A DNA stretch of 64,000 nt from the NCBI GenBank assembly GCA_944323615.1, contig CALUTG010000004.1, forward strand, positions 19,381-83,380, written 5' to 3'. The DNA comes from Candidatus Gastranaerophilales bacterium. GTDB lineage: Bacteria; Cyanobacteriota; Vampirovibrionia; Gastranaerophilales; Gastranaerophilaceae. The notes beneath the pieces were generated by a model that ran no database searches, was not told the origin of the DNA, and saw only the letters and a program-made list of their open reading frames with translations. Positions within the stretch are counted from its first letter, which is position 1, and the number at the start of each line of letters is the position of its first letter. The position numbers and the translations under genes were made by a program. This document shows positions 9,181 through 17,497 of the stretch, in pieces.

Positions 9181-9753
9181 ATGAAAATAGTCCTCGCTAC
9201 ATCAAATCCGAACAAAGTTCACGAAATTAATGAAATGATTGCAGGCAGAGGTATAGAATTTATACTGCCTCCGGAAGGGTTTGATCCTGTAGAAAACGGT
9301 GAAACTTTTGAGGAGAATTCTCTGATTAAAGCAAAGGCTGCTTGGGAGATATCTAAAACTTGGACACTGGCTGACGATTCCGGTTTATGTATTGATGCTC
9401 TGGGAGGAAAACCCGGTATTCATTCTGCCAGATACGCGGAAACTCCGCAAAAACGTATAGACAGAGTTCTGCGGGAATTAGTCGGAGTTGAGGACAGAAC
9501 GGCTCATTTTGAGTGCTGTATGACTTTGATTAATCCGCAAGGGAATGTGGAAAAAGTTGTTAAAGGTATTTGTGAGGGTTCGATTGCTTATGAGCAAAGA
9601 GGAGAACACGGTTTTGGGTATGATCCGGTTTTTCTGCTGAAAGATTCGGATAAAACTATGGCAGAACTCACAGATGATGAGAAAAATAAAATTTCTCACC
9701 GTTCAAAAGCCCTTAGAGGAATTCTTGAATACCTCTCAATCAATGCTAGATAA
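9181..9753 (+). CDS. rdgB: XTP/dITP diphosphatase (non-canonical purine NTP pyrophosphatase)
   Basis: A 190-residue Ham1/RdgB family enzyme that hydrolyses XTP, dITP and ITP to monophosphates, keeping deaminated purines out of DNA and RNA. Visible family blocks are ATSNPNKVHEI (substrate loop), ENSLIKAKAA, LADDSGLCIDALGGKPG (metal-binding Asp) and GFGYDPVFLL near residue 145, then SHRSKAL near the end. Length is normal. It lies 27 bp after the ankyrin-like gene with RBS AAAGGAAT, so the two may share a transcript. Confidence 0.95.
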   Translation: MKIVLATSNPNKVHEINEMIAGRGIEFILPPEGFDPVENGETFEENSLIKAKAAWEISKTWTLADDSGLCIDALGGKPGIHSARYAETPQKRIDRVLRELVGVEDRTAHFECCMTLINPQGNVEKVVKGICEGSIAYEQRGEHGFGYDPVFLLKDSDKTMAELTDDEKNKISHRSKALRGILEYLSINAR

Positions 9754-9768
9754 AGGATTATGGCGGGC

Positions 9769-9797
9769 TTGCCCTAATTTCCTGTTTGTGGTAGTAT
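9769..9797 (+). promoter_or_regulatory. Candidate promoter for efp
   Basis: TTGCCC at 9769-9774, a 17-bp spacer, and TAGTAT at 9792-9797. The ATG of efp lies 40 bp downstream with RBS AAGGAGCA. Confidence 0.45.
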
Positions 9798-9837
9798 CAA
9801 GGAAAACAGATAGTAATTACGTAGTTAAGGAGCAAGT

Positions 9838-10395
9838 ATGATTTCAGTAAACGATTTAAAGAACGGCTTAACACTTGAATTAGATAACGGTCTCTGGACA
9901 GTAGTTGAGTTTCTTCATGTTAAACCCGGTAAAGGTGCGGCTTTTGTAAGAACAAAGCTTAAAAATGTAGAATCAGGCAACGTTATTGAAAGAACTTTCA
10001 GAGCCGGTGAAAAAGTTGCAAAAGCAATGCTTAACCGTAAAGAAATGCAATATTTATATAAAGAAGGTAAAGAGTTTGTTATGATGGATATGGAATCATA
10101 CGAACAGTTACAATTGACAGAAGATCAGGTTGGCGACGGAGTTAAATATTTGAAAGAAAATATGATAGTTCAAGTCCTGACACATGATTCACGAATCATC
10201 GGTGTTGATATTCCTGCGCACGTTGAACTGGAAGTTGTTGATACACCTCCTGCAGAAAAAGGAAACACAGCTCAGGGCGGTACAAAACCGGCTACATTAG
10301 AAACCGGTGCAGTTGTACAAGTTCCGTTCTTCGTACAAAACGGAGATGTAATCAGAGTTGATACCAGAAGCAACGAATATTTGGATAGGGTTTAG
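9838..10395 (+). CDS. efp: Elongation factor P
   Basis: A 185-residue, three-domain EF-P of normal length that relieves ribosomes stalled at polyproline. The N-terminal KOW-like domain contains HVKPGKGAAFVRTKL, whose Lys at about residue 32 is the position modified in many bacteria. The C-terminal OB domain has the family signature (VDTPPAEKGNTAQGGTKPA, then TGAVVQVPFFVQNGD). The order efp-accB-accC is common in bacteria. An 80-bp spacer with GTGAATC micro-repeats separates it from accB. Confidence 0.96.
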   Translation: MISVNDLKNGLTLELDNGLWTVVEFLHVKPGKGAAFVRTKLKNVESGNVIERTFRAGEKVAKAMLNRKEMQYLYKEGKEFVMMDMESYEQLQLTEDQVGDGVKYLKENMIVQVLTHDSRIIGVDIPAHVELEVVDTPPAEKGNTAQGGTKPATLETGAVVQVPFFVQNGDVIRVDTRSNEYLDRV

Positions 10396-10476
10396 TTCGT
10401 GAATCGTGCATAATGAGCCGTGAATCGATGTTTTAAAGATGATTTGGGCGCATAAAACATGATTGAGGAGAAAAAG

Positions 10477-10935
10477 ATGAAATTTGAAACAGATTATATA
10501 GAAAAATTAGCAAAAATAATTACAGATAACGGACTTACAGAGATTTCTCTTGAGGATGGAGAACAGGCAATTACAATCAGAAAAGATTTGCCTGAAGTAG
10601 TAGCGGCAGCAGCTGTTCCTGCGGCTCCTGTTGCAGCAGCTCCGGCTGTATCTGCTGCGTCTGCGCCTGCTGTAACTGCTCAGGAAGCTGAAGCACCAAA
10701 AGGTAAAGCTATTACTTCTCCAATGGTTGGAACATTCTATTCTGCACCTTCACCGGATGCAGAGCCGTTTGTAGAAGTAGGTAAAACAATTTCTGAAGGC
10801 GATGTTGTTTGTATTATAGAAGCAATGAAGCTTATGAATGAAATTAAGTCTGAATATTCAGGTAAAATTATTCAGATATGTGTGAAAAACGGCGACCCTA
10901 TTGAATATGGTCAAACGTTAATGTATGTTGAATAA
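10477..10935 (+). CDS. accB: Biotin carboxyl carrier protein of acetyl-CoA carboxylase
   Basis: I choose ATG 10477 (152 residues) over ATG 10459 because GAGGAG at 10465-10470 is spaced correctly for it and [14 protein letters not shown] matches family N-termini. BCCP carries biotin between the carboxylase and transferase subunits in the first step of fatty acid synthesis. The linker is Ala/Pro/Val-rich (residues 45-80). The C-terminal biotinyl domain has the biotinylation motif EAMKLMNEI near residue 117. accC follows after a 73-bp spacer. Confidence 0.96.
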   Translation: MKFETDYIEKLAKIITDNGLTEISLEDGEQAITIRKDLPEVVAAAAVPAAPVAAAPAVSAASAPAVTAQEAEAPKGKAITSPMVGTFYSAPSPDAEPFVEVGKTISEGDVVCIIEAMKLMNEIKSEYSGKIIQICVKNGDPIEYGQTLMYVE

Positions 10936-11008
10936 AGTGAATAGTGAACAGTGAGCCGTGGATAGAATTGAAATTCTATTCACTGTTGTTTTTAAGGAAA
11001 TAATAAAT

Positions 11009-12364
11009 ATGTTTAAAAAAGTTTTAATAGCAAACAGAGGTGAGATTGCAGTAAGAGTTATCAGAGCTTGCAGAGAGCTCGGAATTCCTACTGTAGCGAT
11101 ATATTCACAGGCAGATGCAACATCTTTGCACGTAAGACTTGCAACGGATGCATATTGTATCGGGCCGGCACCGAGTTCTGAAAGTTATTTAAACATACCT
11201 GCTATAATTTCGGCAGCTTTAATGACCGGAGCTGATGCAATTCACCCGGGGTATGGTTTTATGTCAGAAAGAGCTGATTTTGTAGACATTTGTACAAAAC
11301 ACGGAATTAAATTTATTGGTCCGTCTGCGGAAGCTATGCGCAAGATGGGTGATAAAGCTACTGCAAGAAGAACAATGATAGAAAATGATGTTCCTGTAAC
11401 ACCCGGAACAGGGATTTTAAATTCAGTTGAAGAAGCAAAGGAGTTTGCACATAAGGCAGGCTATCCTATTATTTTAAAAGCAACGGCAGGCGGCGGCGGA
11501 AAAGGGATGAGAATTGTCCGCAGCGATGAAGAGCTTGCTGTAAATATGGAATTATGCCAGCAGGAAGCTGAAAAATTCTTTGGCAATCCCGGGGTTTATG
11601 CTGAAAAATTCCTTGAAAACCCGAGACATATTGAGGTTCAGATTCTCGGAGACTCTTTCGGAAATGTAATCCATTTAGGTGAAAGAGACTGCTCTATCCA
11701 AAGAAGGCACCAGAAACTTTTGGAAGAAGCTCCGTCTCCTGCGATTGACGAAAAAACAAGAGCTGCGATGGGTGCTGCTGCCGTAAGAGCTGCAAAAGCT
11801 ATCGGATACGAAGGTGCAGGAACTTGTGAATTCTTACTCGACCATGACGGAAAATGGTATTTTATGGAAATGAATACAAGAGTTCAGGTTGAGCACTGCG
11901 TAACGGAAATGATTTCTCAAATTGATATTGTAAGAGAACAGATTCTTGTAGCTTCCGGAGAAAAACTCGGATACGAACAAAAGGACGTACTGTTAAGAGG
12001 ACATGCTATTGAGTGCCGTATCAATGCGGAAGATCCTGATAACGGATTTATGCCTTGTCCGGGTAAGATTGACGGCTATTTTGCTCCGGGCGGATTCGGA
12101 ATCAGAGTGGATTCGCATGTTTATCCGGGGTATTCAATACCGCCTTATTATGATTCTATGATAGGAAAATTGATTTGTTGGGGCGAAAACAGAAATGAAG
12201 CCAGAAGAAGAATGTATCAGGCTTTGAAAGAATATGTTGTAACCGGTATCAAGACGACTATTCCTTTCCATCAGCAGATTGTTGAAGACGAAGTCTTTAT
12301 GAGCGGGAATTTTAATACCGGATTTATTGAGGATTTTTATAAACGCAAAGGGGGACAAATATAG
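11009..12364 (+). CDS. accC: Acetyl-CoA carboxylase, biotin carboxylase subunit
   Basis: The start is ATG 11009 with RBS AAGGAAAT; translation from 10958 would add 17 residues absent from the family. At 451 residues the length is normal. It carboxylates BCCP-biotin with ATP and bicarbonate. Visible features are FKKVLIANRGEIAVRVIRA, the glycine-rich ATP loop KATAGGGGKGMR near residue 160, HIEVQILGD, RDCSIQRRHQKLLEEAPSP, and the catalytic MEMNTRVQVEH around residue 290. It forms a pair with accB; the accA and accD genes are not in the window. Confidence 0.96.
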   Translation: MFKKVLIANRGEIAVRVIRACRELGIPTVAIYSQADATSLHVRLATDAYCIGPAPSSESYLNIPAIISAALMTGADAIHPGYGFMSERADFVDICTKHGIKFIGPSAEAMRKMGDKATARRTMIENDVPVTPGTGILNSVEEAKEFAHKAGYPIILKATAGGGGKGMRIVRSDEELAVNMELCQQEAEKFFGNPGVYAEKFLENPRHIEVQILGDSFGNVIHLGERDCSIQRRHQKLLEEAPSPAIDEKTRAAMGAAAVRAAKAIGYEGAGTCEFLLDHDGKWYFMEMNTRVQVEHCVTEMISQIDIVREQILVASGEKLGYEQKDVLLRGHAIECRINAEDPDNGFMPCPGKIDGYFAPGGFGIRVDSHVYPGYSIPPYYDSMIGKLICWGENRNEARRRMYQALKEYVVTGIKTTIPFHQQIVEDEVFMSGNFNTGFIEDFYKRKGGQI

Positions 12365-12504
12365 GAGTGTGAAAGGGTAATCAGAATTCAATTCTTTGGT
12401 ATTAAAAGGATTGATAAATGAATTGCTCTAATTGTGTATTTCTCCCCCTGAAATGAAAATTAAATAACGATTCACGACTTTCGGGTCACGAATCACAAAA
12501 GTAA

Positions 12505-12576
12505 GCGGATGTAATTCAGTGGTAGAATGCAACCTTCCCAAGGTTGACGTCGCGAGTTCGAGTCTCGTCGTCCGCT
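12505..12576 (+). tRNA. tRNA-Gly (anticodon CCC)
   Basis: A 72-nt cloverleaf. The acceptor GCGGATG at 12505 pairs with CGTCCGC at 12569-12575. The anticodon stem CAACC/GGTTG encloses loop TTCCCAA, giving CCC for glycine codon GGG. The T arm contains GTTCGAG. CCA is not encoded. A perfect hairpin begins at its last base, and two tandem repeats bearing degraded copies of its 3' end follow. Confidence 0.93.
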
Positions 12577-12615
12577 AATACAAAACACTCATCGCTAGAT
12601 GAGTGTTTTGTATTA
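12576..12615 (+). terminator. Perfect 18-bp hairpin at the tRNA-Gly 3' end
   Basis: TAATACAAAACACTCATC (12576-12593), a 4-nt loop GCTA, and its exact complement (12598-12615). Its AT-rich outer stem could serve as a terminator or 3' processing signal. tRNA-Leu and tmRNA in this window have similar AT-rich hairpins at exactly the same place. Part of it (from 12587) is repeated at 12759. Confidence 0.6.
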
Positions 12616-12931
12616 GCGTGATGATAGTGACACGACTAGCTTTAAGCGAGTTGCGAGAGCGAGCTGAGGCTGGAGCATTTTGCGATGTGTTGAAAACACA
12701 GAAGCAAAATGCGGAATTGCCGTTAAACGCGAGCGAACAAGACGCGAGTCTCGTTGTCACTCATCACTAGATGAGTGTTTTGTATTAGCGTGATGATAGT
12801 GACACGACTAGCTTTAAGCGAGTTGCGTGAGCGAGCTGAGGCTGGAGTAGTTTTGCGATGTGTTGAAAACACAGAAGCAAAATGCGGAATTGCTATTAAA
12901 CGCGAGCGAACAAGACACGAATCTCGTTGTC
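12587..12931 (+). repeat. Two tandem 172-173 bp repeats downstream of tRNA-Gly
   Basis: Unit 1 spans 12587-12758 and unit 2 spans 12759-12931; they differ at only a few positions. Each unit has the half-hairpin, then GTGACACGACTAGC, GAGCGAGCTGAGGCTGGAG, an internal stem-loop (TTTTGC ... GCAAAA) and the core TTAAACGCGAGCGAACAAGA. Each ends in a degenerate copy of the tRNA-Gly 3' half: GAGTCTCGTTGTC in unit 1 and GAATCTCGTTGTCCG in unit 2, against GAGTCTCGTCGTCCG in the tRNA. The same core appears on the other strand beyond the 3' end of tmRNA (24346-24500). No gene is encoded; short frames here are incidental. Confidence 0.85.
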
Positions 12932-13041
12932 CGTTGATAAAAAAGGAATATTATTAAATTTTTAGTTTTTTAATGATTTTTTTATCTAAATAGTTTATTA
13001 TGAAAATATAAAAAAATTATATAAAAATAAAGGGCAAATTT

Positions 13042-14247
13042 ATGAATGAAATAATAGGACAATATAACAGCGCAAGGATTTTTACGGATAATATTGATAA
13101 ACTTTCTCAAACTCAAATTAAACAACTCTGTGATTGTGACTTTATTAAAGGTTCTAAAATCCGTATTATGCCGGATGTTCATGCGGGAGCCGGATGTACA
13201 ATCGGTACAACTATGACAATTACGGATAAAGTTGTTCCAAATCTTGTCGGGGTTGATATTGGCTGCGGGATGGAAACTATTTTAATAAACGAAAAGACCA
13301 TTGATTTAGAAAAGGTTGACAGAACTATTTATGAAAACATTCCGGCAGGCAGAAATATAAGAAAATCTCCGCATAAATATAGTTCAGATGTTGAAATTGA
13401 AAAATTAAAATGCTTTCACTATATAAATCGTGAGCGTTCAGTACGGAGTATCGGTACACTCGGAGGCGGTAATCACTTTATTGAAATAGACAGGGACGAT
13501 GACGGGAATTTATATCTTGTAATTCATTCCGGAAGCCGTCATTTAGGGAAAGAAGTTGCGGAGTATTATCAGGAAGAAGCTTATAAACAACTTAACCATT
13601 GTTCTAAAAAAATTCTTGATGAAGTTATAGAAGACTTAAAAAAACAGGGTAAGCAAGCTGAAATCCCGATTACAATTGCTAAAATGAGAGAGCAGGTTCT
13701 GACGGATATTCCTCAGCCTCTTGCTTATGCAAGCGGATATCTTTTTGATGAATATATTCATGATATGAAGATTGTACAAAAATATGCTGTATTAAACAGA
13801 AAGGCCATTGCAGATGAGCTTATTCAGGGTTTGGGTTTAACTGTTAGAGAGGAGTTTACGACTGTTCATAATTATATTGATACGGATTCAATGATACTCA
13901 GAAAGGGAGCAGTTTCAGCTCAAAAAGGAGAAAAACTTCTCATCCCGATTAATATGCGTGACGGCAGTTTAATATGTACCGGCAAAGGTAATCCGGATTG
14001 GAATTATTCGGCTCCTCACGGCGCAGGTCGTTTGTATAGCCGGGGACAGGCTAAAAAGAACTTTACGGTTGAAGAGTTTAAAAAATCTATGGATGGAATT
14101 TTTACTACTTCTGTCAATCAGGAAACACTAGATGAGTGTCCTATGGTTTATAAAGCGATGGATGAAATTGTAAATAATATATCTCCTGCGGCGGAGATAA
14201 TTAAGGTTATAAAGCCGATATATAACTTCAAAGCCGGAGGAGGATAA
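13042..14247 (+). CDS. rtcB: RNA-splicing ligase RtcB
   Basis: A 401-residue RtcB family protein that joins 2',3'-cyclic phosphate (or 3'-phosphate) ends to 5'-OH ends of RNA using GTP and manganese. Key blocks are MPDVHAGAGCTIG, GVDIGCGMETI (metal-binding Cys), LGGGNHFIEID, HSGSRHLGKEVA and the guanylylated His in SAPHGAGRLYSR. The C-terminus IKVIKPIYNFKAGG is canonical. It is shorter than E. coli-type proteins, as in one common bacterial subgroup. The RBS is weak (AAAGGGC). It is preceded by the tRNA-Gly repeat array, so it has its own transcript. Confidence 0.93.
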   Translation: MNEIIGQYNSARIFTDNIDKLSQTQIKQLCDCDFIKGSKIRIMPDVHAGAGCTIGTTMTITDKVVPNLVGVDIGCGMETILINEKTIDLEKVDRTIYENIPAGRNIRKSPHKYSSDVEIEKLKCFHYINRERSVRSIGTLGGGNHFIEIDRDDDGNLYLVIHSGSRHLGKEVAEYYQEEAYKQLNHCSKKILDEVIEDLKKQGKQAEIPITIAKMREQVLTDIPQPLAYASGYLFDEYIHDMKIVQKYAVLNRKAIADELIQGLGLTVREEFTTVHNYIDTDSMILRKGAVSAQKGEKLLIPINMRDGSLICTGKGNPDWNYSAPHGAGRLYSRGQAKKNFTVEEFKKSMDGIFTTSVNQETLDECPMVYKAMDEIVNNISPAAEIIKVIKPIYNFKAGGG

Positions 14248-14373
14248 ATTATAATCAAAATGAAGTATTTGAGTAAGTGGGTGATAGTATAAATTTCGAG
14301 TCTGAAAAAATATATCAAAACCGGCAAAAAAATATTTTAGAGTTTTTAAATAATTAATTCGGGAATTTGATAT

Positions 14374-15162
14374 ATGATACTTGGAATAAACTATATAGAT
14401 ACAAAACAGTCTCATTACGGCAAAATTGGTTTTAAAGCGCATCCTGATTTTAGCAGATTAAAACAACATTATAATGTAACAGCCTCCAGTTATTTTCGCA
14501 GAGGAATGCGATATGGAACTCCGGATGAAAAGTTTGCGGATATTGTAAGAGTTTTCTCAGACATTTTTACAGGTAAGATTAAAAAAGCAAAAAATATGCT
14601 TATTGCAGGGATTGCAGATTCACAGGAGCCTTTTTCTTATCTTGCTGTTATTCAAAATATTCTGGGGAAAAAGTCTCTGGACAAAGCTGTGGACTTGCAT
14701 ATAATAGACTTGCAATCAAAGCCTGATGAGGTTAAGTTGTTTGGAGATTCTTTTTTGGATGATCCTTTTGAGCCGTTGTTTGCTAAGGATAGTTTTGTAA
14801 AGGATGAGGTTTGGGTGTATGGTTTTAAAGATAAGACATACAGATCATACAGAGTAAAAGATGAGATTTATAATTATTTAAATAAAACTTATAATAATCC
14901 TAAAAAGTCCATATGGGATGCAAGGGTTCAGGATGCTATTAAGGAATTTCCGGATGAAAGTCTCGATGTTGTTTCTATCAATAACACATTTATGTATATA
15001 GAAGATTCAGAAGAACTTCAGGCTACGCTTGATAATGTTTTTCGGACTTTAAAAAAGGGCGGGTATTTTATTACAGATCCATATAAAAACAATTCTTTTG
15101 AAGCATCTAAGATTTTTGATAATATGGATGATATTTATATGGGAATTTATAAGAAGAAATAA
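14374..15162 (+). CDS. CheR-like SAM-dependent methyltransferase
   Basis: A 262-residue protein. After a short N-terminal tag (GKIGFKA at about residues 17-23, resembling the lineage motif) it carries a CheR-type methyltransferase core. AGIADSQEPFSYLAV matches the SAM-binding block of chemotaxis methyltransferases, and residues 190-240 (DESLDVVSINNTFMYI, LKKGGYFITD) match motifs IV and V. No chemoreceptor, CheB or flagellar gene is nearby, so chemotaxis is unlikely; the target may be a small molecule or another protein. It lies 126 bp after rtcB and has no strong RBS. Confidence 0.65.
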   Translation: MILGINYIDTKQSHYGKIGFKAHPDFSRLKQHYNVTASSYFRRGMRYGTPDEKFADIVRVFSDIFTGKIKKAKNMLIAGIADSQEPFSYLAVIQNILGKKSLDKAVDLHIIDLQSKPDEVKLFGDSFLDDPFEPLFAKDSFVKDEVWVYGFKDKTYRSYRVKDEIYNYLNKTYNNPKKSIWDARVQDAIKEFPDESLDVVSINNTFMYIEDSEELQATLDNVFRTLKKGGYFITDPYKNNSFEASKIFDNMDDIYMGIYKKK

Positions 15163-15211
15163 GCAGCCGGATTTATAATTAACAAAAATTTACATTCTAA
15201 ATATTATAAAA

Positions 15212-15220
15212 TGCTATAAT
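15212..15220 (+). promoter_or_regulatory. Extended -10 promoter just before the ATG at 15227
   Basis: TGCTATAAT at 15212-15220 is a perfect extended -10 element. The expected transcription start would fall at or within one base of the ATG at 15227, implying a leaderless message. Only weak -35 candidates (TTACAT, 15190-15195) are visible. Confidence 0.5.
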
Positions 15221-15226
15221 AAAACT

Positions 15227-15655
15227 ATGAAGAAATATTTATTGATTTTTGCGTTTTTATTGTCACTTCCTGTTTATGCCGATGAGCTGCAGGATTTCGG
15301 TGTGACTGTCCCGGAGTGGAAAGATTTTGCGCCGTCTGCCTATGTTGATGTGGAAGAACCTAAAGGCTTGGGTAAATTGAATGAAATCGTAACATACTGG
15401 TATCAGAGAAAGACTGATTTTGAAGCAGGTTTGGAAGAATGCAAAGCTCTTGAAACTAATGATGACAGATTTAATTGCTATGATAGGCTGAAGGTTAAGC
15501 AGTATAAAGAAAACAGTGATTATAATGCAAGAATGGAAGCCCGCCAGAGAGCAGGCGCTAATATCAAAGAAATGAACAGCATGCAGGATAATATGCTTCC
15601 AATCAACAATTATATAAACAATTTTACCCGTTTCCAGCCTAACGAAATAAGATAA
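15227..15655 (+). CDS. Exported protein of unknown function
   Basis: A 142-residue protein with a clear Sec signal peptide (MKKYLLIFAFLLSLPVYA; predicted cleavage after A18). The mature part is hydrophilic, with two Cys (ECKAL and FNCYD) that could form a disulphide across a helical hairpin, and an Asn-rich end. I do not recognise a family. It lies 14 bp before coaBC and probably heads that transcript. Its ATG sits about 7 nt after a perfect extended -10, so it may be translated from a leaderless message. Confidence 0.7.
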   Translation: MKKYLLIFAFLLSLPVYADELQDFGVTVPEWKDFAPSAYVDVEEPKGLGKLNEIVTYWYQRKTDFEAGLEECKALETNDDRFNCYDRLKVKQYKENSDYNARMEARQRAGANIKEMNSMQDNMLPINNYINNFTRFQPNEIR

Positions 15656-15669
15656 ACACCGGGGGTGTT

Positions 15670-16845
15670 ATGTTAGAGAATAAAAATATACTTATCGGAA
15701 TTACAGGCGGAATTGCTGCATATAAAATATGTACTTTAATCAGGCTTTTTAAAAAATCTGGTGCAAATGTGAGGGTTGTTTTAACCCCTAATGCACTGAA
15801 TTTTGTAACCAAGCTTACTCTGCAGACTTTAAGTAATAATGAAGTTTATGTGGATAATTTTGATGTGGATAATTTCAAGCCGGAACACATCTCTCTGTGC
15901 GATGAAGCGGATATTTGCGTGGTTGCACCTGCTACTGCCAATACTATTTCAAAAATTGCAAACGGAATTTGTGATAATCTTTTGACATCAACTGTTTGCG
16001 CATTCTCTAAACCGATTTTACTTGCTCCTGCAATGAATACAAATATGTGGGAAAATCCTTTTGTGCAGGAAAATATGGAAAAGCTCAAAAAAGCCGGATA
16101 CTATATTGTTGATCCGGGGATTGGTTTTCTTGCCTGTGGAACTTCCGGTGAAGGCAGAATGGCAGAGGTTGAGGATATTTATGACTCTGTTGTTAAAATT
16201 TTTAGCGAAGGACAGAAACTTAAAGGAAAAAGAATCCTTATAACTGCAGGAGGGACAAAAGAAAAAATTGATCCGGTGAGATATATTTCAAACTGTTCAT
16301 CCGGGAAAATGGGGCTTGCTCTTGCGGATACGGCTTACAATATGGGAGCGGAAGTTACTCTTGTTTCAACATTTAAGGCGGACAAACCGTATAAAAATAT
16401 TGTGACTGAAACTGCGCTTGAAATGGAAAAAGCCGTGAAGGAGAATCTTCAAAACAAAGATTGTGTAATTATGGCAGCTGCAGTTGCGGATTATAGAGTC
16501 AAGGAACCGGCAAAAGAAAAAATGAAGAAGGGAGAAGATGATTCATTAACCCTTGAGCTGGTTAAAAATCCGGACATTTTGCGAGGTATTCCTAAAGGTC
16601 AGTTTATAACAGTCGGTTTTTGCGCGGAAAGTGAAAATCTTCTTGAGAATGCGAAAGAAAAAATTCAAAAAAAAGGGTGCGATTTTCTTGCGGCAAATGA
16701 TATTTCAAGAAAAGATATCGGATTTTCAAGCGATATGAACGAAGTTTATCTTCTGGATAAAAGTTTGAATATTATGCATTTTGAGAGAGACACAAAACAA
16801 AATATCGCAAAACAAATTTTGGAGAAAGTTTTTGAACAAGTATGA
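15670..16845 (+). CDS. coaBC: Phosphopantothenoylcysteine decarboxylase / phosphopantothenate--cysteine ligase
   Basis: A bifunctional 391-residue enzyme of coenzyme A synthesis. The N-terminal flavoprotein half (CoaC) begins ILIGITGGIAAYK and contains PAMNTNMW and CGTSGEGRMAE. The C-terminal half (CoaB) starts near residue 180 with LITAGGTKEKIDPVRYISN, followed by AAAVADYRV and LVKNPDIL. Length is standard. The Nif3 gene starts inside its last 14 bp, so translation is coupled. Confidence 0.96.
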   Translation: MLENKNILIGITGGIAAYKICTLIRLFKKSGANVRVVLTPNALNFVTKLTLQTLSNNEVYVDNFDVDNFKPEHISLCDEADICVVAPATANTISKIANGICDNLLTSTVCAFSKPILLAPAMNTNMWENPFVQENMEKLKKAGYYIVDPGIGFLACGTSGEGRMAEVEDIYDSVVKIFSEGQKLKGKRILITAGGTKEKIDPVRYISNCSSGKMGLALADTAYNMGAEVTLVSTFKADKPYKNIVTETALEMEKAVKENLQNKDCVIMAAAVADYRVKEPAKEKMKKGEDDSLTLELVKNPDILRGIPKGQFITVGFCAESENLLENAKEKIQKKGCDFLAANDISRKDIGFSSDMNEVYLLDKSLNIMHFERDTKQNIAKQILEKVFEQV

Positions 16846-17497
16846 AATAACACGGAAGATAGAAAGCTTTGCACCTCTTGAAACTCAAGAGAGCTGGGAC
16901 TCAAGCGGCTGGATTGTTGATCTTGAAAAGCCGGAAGCAAGCAAAATAATGTTTGCGCTCACAGTAACTAAAGATGTTTTTCAGCAGGCGTTAGCTCAAA
17001 ACTGCGATATGATTATTTCTCATCATCCCTTGTTTTTTGTTCCGTTAGAATATCAAAAAATTAATATGTATTGCGCTCATACTAATCTTGATAAAGCAAA
17101 AGGCGGAACAACGGATTTAATTCTTGAGAAATTAGGCTGGCAAGGTAAAGAATACGGGGATTTTGTCAGGATAGTTGAATTTGATTCTCCGATAAAGGTT
17201 GAATATTTGAGAGAAAAACTTTTAAATATTTCGCCTAATTTAAGATATGTGAACAACTGCGGCGCAAAAACCGTCCGCAGGGTCGGTTTTTGCGCCGGCT
17301 CAGGCAGCGAGTTTATAGAGGAAACTCCTTGTGATGCTTTTGTAACAGGAGATTTAAAATACCATACCGTATGTGAAACCGAAAAAGTTGTTTTTGATAT
17401 TGGACATTTTGAAAGCGAAATTTTTGCAAAAGAGCTTTTAATGAAAATTTGCGGAATAGAAGGAGTTTTGGCAGATGAAAAAAGTCCTTTTATTTAG
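16832..17497 (+). CDS. Nif3-like dinuclear metal protein (DUF34)
   Basis: I choose TTG 16832, preceded by GGAGAAAG at 16821-16828, giving a 221-residue protein starting LNKYEITRKIESFAPLE; an earlier ATG at 16781 lies deep inside coaBC. Metal-binding blocks are IISHHPLFF (residues about 65-73), AHTNLDKA and, near the C-terminus, DIGHFESE. Nif3/YbgI proteins bind two metals and are annotated as GTP cyclohydrolase 1 type 2-like, but their true reaction is unsettled. It overlaps coaBC by 14 bp and the next gene by 23 bp, so the three form one operon. Confidence 0.85.
   Translation: MNKYEITRKIESFAPLETQESWDSSGWIVDLEKPEASKIMFALTVTKDVFQQALAQNCDMIISHHPLFFVPLEYQKINMYCAHTNLDKAKGGTTDLILEKLGWQGKEYGDFVRIVEFDSPIKVEYLREKLLNISPNLRYVNNCGAKTVRRVGFCAGSGSEFIEETPCDAFVTGDLKYHTVCETEKVVFDIGHFESEIFAKELLMKICGIEGVLADEKSPFI

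Noticed and set aside
12575..12957. Short frames on both strands in the tRNA-Gly repeats
   Set aside because: They are repeated because the DNA is repeated; no RBS, and the content is tRNA-tail and hairpin sequence.
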